Source: Ophthalmolycus amberensis
Lineage: Eukaryota > Chordata > Actinopteri > Perciformes > Zoarcidae
Assembly (NCBI GenBank): GCA_024529925.1
Contig: JAFEUB010001038.1
Span: 4,312,001 to 4,376,000 of the forward strand
DNA: 64,000 nucleotides
Direction of reading: 5' to 3'
Positions 29,701 to 41,400 of this stretch are shown one piece after another. The notes beneath the pieces were generated by a model. The model saw nothing but the letters and a program-made list of their open reading frames with translations, was not told where the DNA came from and did not search any database. Numbering within the stretch: the stretch's first letter is position 1; every line of letters begins with the position of its first letter. Position numbers and translations under genes: made by a program.

Positions 29701-32700
29701 TTTTGAAAATCAGTTTAACAAATTTACATCGAGCATATTTCTCCTTATCTGAAGAGCGTTCAGGAGTGATCTGACAGTGTGTGTAGAGTAAGCATGAGCC
29801 TTCCTGTGTGGATGAACATGGATACTTGTGGTGTGTGCTTTATAAAGCCTGCCAACTGTTTCGTGGCAGTATATTCCCCGCTGACACATCATATTGGTCC
29901 CTTTCTCCTTTTTCATTGGTGTGACATTGCTCTGGGATGGATGTACCGGTGGGCGATAGGGATACAATTATCGAATATAAATCACTGCATTCATATATCA
30001 AGACATTCTGCAGGTGCCTTTATTCAAAGTGAGATTCAAAGATACTTAGCATATACCATCCCAATAAATTCAGTAAGCTCTTGCCTAAAATAAATAGCTG
30101 ATTCAGCGTTCAGTTGTACTTAGCTCCACCCTCTCGTCTCCCTTCTGGTTGCAAAACAACAAGATGGCGACGGCCAAAAACCAAGATCGCCACGGCCAAA
30201 TTGGCTTCAAAACGGCAGTACAAAAACCAATGGTTGACCTCACAGTGACCACTTCACACTTCTGATGTACAGTCTATGTGAAACGATAGTGGCTCGTAAC
30301 GCTACTCTTAGCATTTTTCCAGCTGGTTATCCCGATAATATTCGTCAGCACCTGGCGACTCAAATACGGTTGCAGGCATCTAAAACCAATTGGTTAAGAC
30401 GAGAGAACGATTCCAGCCATGGTAAGTGATACAGACCTTTAGCAATTACAACTGACGAGAGAACCTGGAGCGTCGGCGTGAGTTGCGTTGGTGTGCATGC
30501 TTTTCCCCGTTCTTCCATGACTTGCAGCAACACGAGGATTTTACCTTTTTAGTATTCAGCTTTCCCCCTGACCCCCTGACATCCCGGCTCTGCCCTCCCG
30601 CGGGATTAAGCTCCACTGACCCTGACGGAGAACATGGGCCCACGTCGCAGATAAATATCCACGGGTAAAGCCACATTGGACGTGCAAAATCTGAAAACAA
30701 TATCATCTGATGGATGAAAAGAGAAACATATGTGACGATGTGAAGGTTAGGACAGATGAGGCATGAATTTATCTATATGGACAGCAGAGGCAGCCAATAT
30801 GGAATGGATGTTGGCAAGGTAACAATGGACACCCCGGCCTGTGCCGGACTTAATGTGCAGCGGGGAAGCAACGGCTGCCAAGGGAGCGTTTTAAGCTGCG
30901 AAAGAGGGGGGGGGGGGGGTGGAGATAGAGACAGAGAGAGAATGAGTGAACCCCTCTGAAAGCCTATATCACTTCATAATTAACAGGCACTCTGCATTCT
31001 CAGTGTCCCGGTCAGACAGACTGAGGTTCAGCAAGCAGGAAGGTTTAATTTAATATGGGGCATTTACGTTTAAGTGGTGCTCTCATCCAGAGTGACTTGC
31101 ACTGAGGCAAAGAAAAGGATAATGCGATACTTCACCAATATTAACCTGCATTAGCGTTCCTTTTTTTTCAAAACGAATTTAAAGGATTTTTTTTTCAGTC
31201 CCTCAGAAAGAGCAAAGGTTTCTTTCTGGACTCACCGTTTGCATTCTTCAGCATACGTGTACATCCATGACATTGTGCTAATATGACGATAACAGCAGCC
31301 GCTAAGGAGAGACGAGGCCTTTTCGACCTTTGCGCATTCATTTTGTACAGTTGTGACTTGATTAAATGATCAGTACTCTTTCATTTGGAAGAGTCTGCCG
31401 ACTTTTATGTGGATGCACGAACCAAATTGGTTCCAGATTGCAGATCTTTGGCATTTTATGAACGCATGACCTGTGCTGTCTTTATAAATAGCTCTTAAGC
31501 ATAAAATGTTGTGCTAATGACCAAACCTGAGCCAGGGCTGTGATTTATGAGCAGCTGATGGGACAGCTCAAATCATTCACTCCAAGTTTAATGTTTTCTT
31601 TCAGAGCTAAAACTAATTTCTAGTGTAGGAATGAATGAATTGATTGGATTTTAATGTGTCATAATCTCAAAGAGATTCTTCGTTAATATGCAGCACAGTC
31701 ACTGAGCCTATTACCAGCTACATCTCTTCTTGAAGTGAAACGATCTGCTGACTCATCCTCCTCTCCTTCTTTTCTTTTTTTCCAGCCAAGTGTCCCAGTG
31801 CAGCTCCCTGGAGGAGGTTCACCTGGATGGGGTCCCCCCCGCCCCCCGCCTGGTGGAGATGAGACGGGACCCGGTCCTGGGCTTCGGCTTTGTGGCAGGC
31901 AGTGAGAAACCGGTGGTGGTCCGCTCTGTCACACCAGGTAGGTGCCACGCATCGGCTGTATGTAGTTTCATTCAACATGCATGCATATACGTTAACTGTG
32001 TTCAATTTAGCCTTGCGTCCAGTGTGAGTCACTTGAAAAACACTGCCTTTAACTGCATGTATTTTACCCAAGAATAACACATGAATCGTGTTTTTAGAGG
32101 GATTATTTCGCCATGCAAAAGTCCATTCACTCCTGTGGGTGTCAGATGACTGACGGCTAGAGGAGCAATATTCAGTAACGCTGAACAGTAGCGGGATAGG
32201 ATGCTGCTAGAATAACTGAGAGAAAATAAAGTCAAAGCCGGAAAGCAAGGCCTGATACCTCCGGAGGGTTTGCACGTTGAAAGATTGCTCTGAGCGGTTC
32301 CATCAGTTCCTCCTTACTGTTTGCAGCGTGCTTATCAGTGCAAACAGTTGCTGTAATGATTGTTTAGAAGGAAGCCATGCAGACTGTTGGCCTCTCCAGA
32401 CTATGATTGCACAAGTACGTTTAATTGACCCCATACAAGAAAGAAAATATACACAAATGTATAGGTTTTTCCTGTAAAATAAGTATTGTTTATTTTGGTT
32501 AATTGGCTGATTGCCAAATTTCTGCCAAACCACTGCTTACAGACTCCTGTCAGCCGTCAGCTCCGGTGGCTGCAACGACACACACAGTGATTATCTCAAT
32601 AATCAATCAGCGCTGAATTTCAAACAGACAATTGAACCAATGAATATTCCATTCCGAGTCGTCGGCCAAGGAAAGCAATATACAGCATGTGCTTAAGGAC

Positions 32701-34198
32701 GCAGCAGTTAATCAATGCATGTGTCAGGAGACGGACACGCCCACATTAGCTGGAAGCTGACACATTTATTTGCAGTGTCCATTCAGCTGTTCCTCTACTG
32801 ACTCATTCCCAGACAATCTTTGGCTGACGGGCCGAATATATGCGCTGTCATCAACTACGGCTTGTGTGCATTCGTGTCTTGTGTGCGTGCAGGTGGTCCA
32901 TCGGAGGGGAAGCTGTTGCCAGGCGATGAGATCATCATGATCAACGACGAACCCGTCAGCTCGGCTCCCAGAGAACGAGTCATTGACCTCGTCAGGTGAC
33001 TACAGAAACCTTTGGGGGCGCTTTGGAGGATTTTGTGAACAAATACAAGAATCTCTGCCCCCAAAAACCCTGTTCTGAAGGATATGGATCACCTAGATTT
33101 AAAGGGCCAGTTCACTCGTATTACAAAACGACTTGGGAACGGACTCTGTCATAAGCTATTAAATCCAATGCTTGATGCACAGACTCATACCCGCATAAAA
33201 AAAAAAGCACACTGATAACTGTGAGTGCCCGACAAAGTTACAGTGAAACAAAGTTTAAATGGGAAACTAATGAGTGTGTGTGTGTGTGTGTGTGTGTTTC
33301 TTGGTTTAACTGCGTCTACTCGTAAGTGCCGACTGCCAGAGGCGCCTCATTCCATTTCAGCCAAGCTAATCAAGTTCCTCTCGCTGATCTGCCATCGCGG
33401 TTCACTGCGACTGTTGTTTCCTGATGATTCTGTTGACTTTGTGATTCGCTGTCCTCTCTCTCTCTCTCGCTCCAGGAGCTGCAAAGAATCCATCGTGTTG
33501 ACCGTCGTCCAACCGTATCCCGTGAGTAGATCAGCTCTTGCATGATGCACCACGAGGGTTGTATGTGTCAGATATATTTATTTATACCTTTATATAATTA
33601 TCAGAAACAGAAACACTGGTGATTTAGTGTCCTCTGAGTGTCTCTTGAAAAATCAGTTCCCCATGAATGGCATCGTGTGCCCTTGTTGTCATATTTGGGG
33701 AGGTATAGATTTGTGGCTCACAGTTTAAGCTCTCCTTGACTCTCTTCCAGGCCCGTTAAACTTCTTTTCCTTTAAAGTGGATGGAATGATCTTGTCTTCC
33801 TCCAGCTAAATGCATTCATCCGTCTCCTCTTAAGATTGGGGTGTGTTGCACCAGGCTTGTGTTTCTCGAAAATTGCTTTTCCCAATTTCAGGAAACGTAG
33901 GTTATTATGTTAAAGTTGTATTGATTTTCCCAGTGTTACATGTGCAGCTAATGTGGAAACCTGTTTTTTTTTTGTGTGTTTATTTATGCTTCTCTTTATC
34001 TCTCTCCCTCCATCTGTCTCTCTCTGTCTCCCTCTTTCCCTCCCATGTCTCTCTCTCTCTCTCTTTGGACCGCTGCCTCTTAGTCCCCTAAATCAGCGTT
34101 CATCAGTGCAGCCAAAAAAGCCATGCTCAAGTCCAATCCGGTCAAAGTGCGCTTTGCAGAGGAGGTCATTATAAACGGCCAGGTTCCAGTCAGTACTA

Positions 34199-34237
<39 letters not shown>

Positions 34238-35454
34238 CACTTATGTATGACCTATATAGGCAATGACAGATGGTTACCACATAAGACAGACAGTTGAGTG
34301 AATGCCAGATAGATAAGACAGTCACAAAAATGTGCTACGACATCGATACACTTTCATGAAATCCTCTCACGTATTGAACCTCGCCTGTATTCTGTTAGAG
34401 GGACGTCAAATGAGCAGGATGAAAGGACTGATGGTATTCCTCCTTTGCAGAACCCGGTGAAGGACAACTCTCTTCTGTTCATGGCAAACGTCCTGAAGGT
34501 CTACCTGGAGAACGGCCAGACAAAGTCTTTTCGCTTCGACAGCAGTACTTCTGTCAAGGTGCGTGTTTTGCGTGCGCCTTCCCTTCCAGGCACACTTTGC
34601 AAGATTAGCAGTCTCTGCTGCATCTGTTATTACAAAGGGAGAAATTCGTTCAGAGTGCAGATGAGTGTGTCTCCGTCGCACACACACACAGACCACGAAA
34701 TTGAATCACTGTTTGAGTTCAGATTTGTTCGAGCGGCGCATTTATTCAGGCGAGGTGGCAAAGAGCGTATCTGTTTGACTTGTAGATTCAGTTGTGCTCC
34801 GGGGTGGCTCCTAGCGTGTAGTCTAGGAAGCAAGAGCGCCGAGTCACGCCTTTTCTCACTTTTGTGGCTGGTATTATATGTTACAAATACGCATCGGCCC
34901 CACGTAGCAGGTTCTGAGTATATGCTACGCAGTGATTTCACACTTGAAAATGACAAAAAGTAAGAAAACCCAATTGATTGATTCACAAATGAAATAGAGT
35001 GACCACTCTAATTACGTAAGCTTGTGGTGTATTTACTCCAGGACGTGATCCTGACCCTGCAAGAGAAGCTGTCCATCAAATGCATCGAGCACTTCTCCCT
35101 GGTGTTGGAGCACAGGACGGAAGGCTCTGGAAGCAAACTGCTCCTCCTGCACGAACAGGAGATGCTTACTCAGGTAGGAGATGTTTCCTCTTCGTTCGCT
35201 CTCTTTGTCTGACAAGCACACACACTCCTGCTCAGTATTCACACGGCATTTGGACCGCGATGCTATTTAATCAGCACTAGCGCACATTACACCTACACTC
35301 CAACACACACACACACTCTCATCCATAGTGTCCGCTACATTCTAATGAGGTTTGCGGCATCACAAGAGGACAATTTTAATATTCCGATGTGGAGCTCTGC
35401 ACGTGCATGTTCTGATGCTTCTGCTCACCTATGACCCTCCATGTATCTCTTCCC

Positions 35455-35494
<40 letters not shown>

Positions 35495-38400
35495 CCTTCA
35501 TGTCTCCCTCCTGTCTGTGACCCCAGGTGACCCAGAGGCCCGGCTGTGACAAGATGAAGTGTTTCTTTAGGCTCAGCTTCGTGCCCAGGGACCCCGTGGA
35601 GCTGCTCCGGAGATACGCTGTGGCGTTTGAATACCTCTATGTGCAGGTGAGCAAAGTCCTGAGACTGATTCTGTGAAATTGTTTGTCAACTTTGAGCGGG
35701 ATAAGGATGGAGCATATGGTCATTTGGAAATGATTAATGGTCAATAACAAAGCTACAGAATGGATCCTGTCAAGACAAAATCCACTCTTGTGTTGACTAC
35801 TCTCTAAAATAATAAATTGCCTCTCCATAGGATTCCTTTGATAATTAGTCAAGTGAAATAGCCTGAGAGAAGGAAAGCTAATCTTCAGTTTGACATTTTA
35901 TACTTCCGAGTCCTTCACCAGGGACTGGAAACTGCATCCCTTTGAAGGAAGCTCAAGTCACGAAGGTTGGGAGCAACTTATTTCAGCTGCTGCTGCTGCT
36001 GCTGCTCGAATCCCTCGATGGAGACATGAACCGCACTTCACGAGCCCCAGCAGTTGACTTTGGGATTCTCATGTAACACTGCTTCCTGCTTTGCCGTAGA
36101 GCTTGCAACGACGTGGTGTTGGAGCGCTTCGGCACGGAGCTGAAGTACGACGCCGCGCTGCGACTGGCTGCTCTGCAGATGTACATCCTCACCATGACGA
36201 CCAGACAGACCCAGAAGGTGTCCCTGAAATACATCCAGTAAGTTTGCGTGTAAAGGACGTTGCGGGTGTGTTTTTGACACTACCAACATGATCTGTAATG
36301 TTAAACTCTTGTACAGCCTGGAGCTGCTCCATCAATAATACATAATAGACTGAGACAGTTTGGGCTGTTTCCTCTAAAGGTTTTTTTTGATGCTTTTACA
36401 TCATTTCTCAAGGATTCATCGTCTTTTTCTGCCTCCTCTTCTGCAAAACAAAGTGTTCTGGTTGGCTAAACAATCGAATCGCATCTAAAGAAATGGCATC
36501 CAGACAGTGGGCCTCGTGCAAAAACACTCGTGCAAACAAGTGATTTCGGAGAATGCGTGGCATTCGCCAACAAAATCCATATGTGGTCCAGAACTCTCGT
36601 ACGAGCCGTGGACACGTTTCAGCACCGCAACCAGTCAAGCAGTTGTTCGGATTATTCTCTCGCGTATTGTGAAGTTATTGAGGAAGCCTGGAGAAAGCTC
36701 CCCTCCTCTTTCTAACTGGCAACCCATCTGCTCTCAACAGAAAGGAGTGGGGTCTGCCGCTGTTCCTGCCTCCCGTCGTGCTGTCCAGCATGAAGGAGAA
36801 AAACATCAAGAAGGCTCTGACGCACATCCTAAAAACCAACCAGAACCTCGTGCCTCCAGGGAAAAAAGTAAGCAGCCCCCTTTGTCTTTCTTTGCCCATG
36901 TTAACAAACTTCTGACCCACACACACACGCATGTGCACGAGCGCAGTCTGTTTTCCTGACACAATATCCTGAAATAGCATCGCTGCCATGCTCGACCTTG
37001 TAAAGGTTCTCACCCTTGTCAACCTAAGACCCTCAGTCGAGCCAGACCGCGCATGCTAATGTGAAAAACGTCGTCAGACTGTGTGCATAATAAGATATTC
37101 ATATTCACGCGCTGTTCCACCGGTCAGGGGCCGCTGATCAGCTCAACTTTTTAGTTCTCTGTGAAACTGTTTCAATGATACAGGCGCTCATACTGTAACA
37201 CCCACATTTACTCTGTGGATGGCATGTCGCTTCATAGCGATGCACATGGGCTCTGTAGTTCATCTCGAGCCGATCCCACTTACACCATCGTGCCGCCATG
37301 AATACTCCCTCCAAATTCTGGATGAATGTTATGACTCCTTAAAGAACTGCAGAGCCCAGCTGTTTTAGGAAATGACTTAGCCTTTTTTTTTTTTTTTAAA
37401 TGACTATATATTTGTGGCCCATTTTGAAAGATTTACATCTTCAGTAGTAATGGATGAGCTCGAGGCTGAGTGCCGCAGGAAAGTACGGAGAGAAAAACAC
37501 ATTCTGGGTTTTTATGGATATACAGTATTTGTTAGAAAAAAATATTGAACAATAAGTTCACGGATCTTTAGGCAATCCAGTTTGGGTACGACTCTAAATT
37601 TGGTAGTTTTAAGTCTAGTCTTTCTTCTTCCACGATACCCATATTTCATATCATTGTATGATATCCCAATTCGCTCTGCATGTCAGAGGTCTCTATATAT
37701 CTGGATTGTGATTGTAAGATTTTAAACAGTTTCTTTAACAGACATTACAAATTCTGTCAATGTCAGACATCCCATCAGCCTTTTGTTTCTGAGACTGATG
37801 CTTATTTTAATTTGAGGTGCAACATCAGATGGATCGATAAATAAGTCTGAAGGTGAGCATTGTCAGTGGTGATGAAGGCAGCTTGATATATGACACATGT
37901 ACACAAGCTGTTGTCATTCAGCTGCCTCTGCATTACAAATCAATTGCCTTCCCTGAGAAAAATACAAGAACACTCGTTGCATATTAATAAAGAAATACAT
38001 CTGCTCTGTGAAGAAGTGAAGAAGTAACAACGGATGCATAAAACATGTCAGGTCTTAGATATATGTCTCATTACAGCGTAGGCAGCAGCATTTAATGCTA
38101 AAATGCAGTTTGGGTCCTTTTAAGATTGAATGTCGAAAACCTGACGGACCCTAAATGGCTGGAGAGGAACACATCCACACAAGCAAGCCACAAAGAGAAC
38201 TGCAGCGGAGCAGCACTTCAGACTTTGATCAGATTTAAATAACATGATGGGATGTAATGGAAAATCAGTGGTCTGGATCAAAATGGCTTGAGAGTGCTTT
38301 ACATCCTGACATTACAATACAAATGTGTCCGTACAGGTTGAAGTGATTTGGTTTTCGGATGCTGACTAATGTATTTCCCTTCTCTCTGTGCAGCTGACTG

Positions 38401-41400
38401 CGTTGCAGGCCAAGGTGCATTACCTGAGGTACCTCAGCGAACTCCGACTCTATGGAGGGAGGGAGTTCAATTCATTACTTTTGGTGAGGACATTAGTCCC
38501 GTAAAAGGTTTGTGCAAGAAATCTTTTCAAATGAAAGTTTGACATGATGATTTGCTTTTAACTGTCTTTAGCAAGGAGAGAAACAGACCGAGGTGACGCT
38601 GCTGGTGGGCCCGCGTTACGGCATCAGTCACGTCATCAACACCCGGACCAACCTAGTGGCCCTGTTGGCCGACTTCAGCCACGTCAACCGCATCGAGATC
38701 CTCACTGAGGATGAGACCAACGTCCGACTGGAGCTGCATGTTCTGGATGTCAGGGTGAGCACGGTTCTGTCTGAAAACAGAAGCAGTAAGCGAGCATTAT
38801 TTCGCCCAACACAAATGATACTATCTGTTGTTTATCCCTTTTTTTCCCCCCTTCCCTCCTTTCGTTTTTTTTCACAGCCCATCACAATGATCATGGAAGC
38901 CAGTGATGCAATGAACCTGGCCTGTTTAACAGCAGGCTACTACCGCCTCCTAGTGGACTCCAGGAGATCTATCTTCAGCATGCCCCACTGCAATAGCACT
39001 GGAGGGGATGACACTGGTGAGTTATGATTAACCAAGCCAGTGTGTAGTGTATGTGTGCGGTCAAAATAGTTTGGATTTGCTACTAATTTAATTTAATTTG
39101 TAGAATTGTACAGTCAGTATCTAAATTGTTTCTTATTTCGAGTGGGTGCATTTGGATGACAAAATGTGTATTTTCCAGCACATTCGTGAACGTTGTCGAA
39201 ATATGTGGCAAGATCTTTGTCCTGTCAGGACACTCCACCTGAAACCATTAAAACAAGTAGAGAAGAAATGCTTGAAGCTTAAAAAAATGTAAGATTTACG
39301 GTGCAGCATTCAAACCAAAAAGTCTCAAAGTGGAGCACTCAAACATCTTGCGAAGAGCAGGCAGCCACTTTAAGATTCAATCAACATGAAATATAAAATG
39401 CATCAAATAATAAGACCGTGTGTTGCTGCTGTCTGCAGGTCAGGATCGTGTCCTGGAATGGCCATACAGGCACATCTTTGGGGGACAACGAGGAGCCGTC
39501 ACCCAGCCAAGGAGAGGTCTACAACAGGGACTCTGAGTGTTCCAACAATGGGCAGAGAGAAAACAGCATCTCTCCTTACTTCCATGAAGCCCCAAACCCT
39601 GACAGAGACCCTGGAACACGGAGGAGTCCGTTGCCCCCTCCTCTCCCCCCCGCTACCAGACACAAACCTCAAGACTCTCCTCGGAGCGCCAAAGTGTCGT
39701 TCATCTTTGGGGGGGACCCACCCTTGAACAAGCCTAAGAACTTGGGCTATGAAAGACTGTTGGAGAGCCCTGAGGTCCCCGAGCACAGACCGCCCTACTT
39801 GCACAACAACACAGACTTTCGGCCACACGACAGGGTGCCGTTTCAGTTCGGTGATCTGACGCACGTCTATAGTAACATTATAACTGAGGAAGGTGGTGAG
39901 GAGCCACTGCTTAGGGATCTGTTTTATCGAGACACAACGGACGATGCGGAGGACGACGACGATGCTTCCTGCGAAGAGGACTCCACCGCGGGGACACCAG
40001 TGGGCGACGACGGAGGAGGCATCGATGAAAACCGTGGCAGCCGAGGAGGAGGGTTAGCCACGGCAGCCGGCAAGGCGTCCTTCCTCGCGCTTTCCGGTTC
40101 CATCGACGACATCATCGACCTGACGTCGCTGCCCCCTCCCGAGGGAGACGACAGCGTCGACGACGACGAAGACGACACGCTGCTGCAGACGCTCAACCTT
40201 GCGATCGCGGCTCCTCCACCGGGTTTCCGGGACAATTCGGACGAGGACGCGGCACCCGAGGGAAGGCCGCTAAGCACGCCCGTAAATGATGATATCCCGG
40301 TGTCGTTAATCGACGCCGTTCCAACGCACGGGGAGGGGGAAGGGAGCGTGGGAGGAGAGAGAAGGCTGGAGAATGCAGTCATGCATACCCTACAGGCACT
40401 GGAGGCTCTGTCTGTCTCTGAACAGAGGCCTCCGCCGCCACCACCACCCAGCAGTAGCAATCCAGGTCTGTTGAAGGTTTATGCAACAGTCACGTTTGAT
40501 CACCATCATCTATGTCTTTGTTTAACATTGGTTTCCAGACCGCTTTACTCACCGTGACTGGCCCCAAATAAATCCTGTGTCGTCGTCTATGGTCTTCAGT
40601 CTCTCTCATTTTATATCATTCAGACCACTCAAATGTGTGGGATGTTATTCATGTTAAAACAGTTGAAACATTGAGTTGTTTGTCGATATTTTTTGTCTTT
40701 AATGCGTTTTCTTTAATTCTCTGTGACCTCGTGCCCCTTTTAAGTTAGCAAACTCTCAAAACACATCCATGACACCAGAACAGAAACCATTTTTATAATA
40801 GGCCTTCTCAATTGCAAATGTGGACATATCTCTGTGTGATATTTCATACTATGTAACAGCTTCAGCAGCTAGCTTAATTAGCTAAATGACCCATATTTAA
40901 CTTTGTATCTCTTGTCTTCTAGGTGTTTACGCATCTCGCGGCTTCAGCCCAGAGTCGTCCTCAGATTCTGGCAATGAGACCAACTCCTCGGAGATGACGG
41001 AAATCTGTGAACTGGCTGCGAATCACAGGATCAATGAGAGCCACATGCGTCTCCTGTTGGCCACAAGGGAAGGGTACCAACCTTTGCTCGAGGAGAAAAC
41101 CGAATTCCCCGTCTCGCCCAGCACGGTAGGAACGATACAGAAGAAACCCCGTAGTCCAACACGGCACCTTCAGCCTCCAGCTGTTCCCCCAAGACGGAGC
41201 CCCCTTTTGGACACCGCTTCATCAGGGCCCGACAGCTTGACGGTTAGATCCCAGACAAAGCTCTCATCCACATCTCCAGCGCCCGAGTTCCACCACACCA
41301 GGAGGCAAGCATCACCAAAAGTCCACGGACTCCAGTGGCAAGTACAACACCTTCAGCACAAGGGAAGGGCATCGAGGTGAGGGCAGTGGGAGCCGTGGCC

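Larger units (their letters stand above)
28402..31785. other. frmpd4: frmpd4 intron 2
   Basis: A 3.4-kb intron with no additional coding exon supported. It contains the LINE remnant (28423-28620), a C run near 29250-29264, a perfect hairpin (29666-29701), a family A repeat (30102-30279), a G run at about 30906-30919, and near 31060-31105 a short block (catttacgtttaag ... catccagagtgacttgca) that resembles a widespread teleost repeat tail. Confidence 0.65.

Noticed and set aside
39924..40460. 178-codon antisense open frame over frmpd4 exon 15
   Set aside because: It is the shadow of GC-rich acidic coding sequence on the + strand, where family motifs are unmistakable.
40466..40557. In-frame extension of exon 15 as an alternative C-terminus
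   Set aside because: The donor at 40465 and the matching next exon starting GVYASRGFSPESSSDSGN restore the conserved family sequence. The extension looks like intron read-through.
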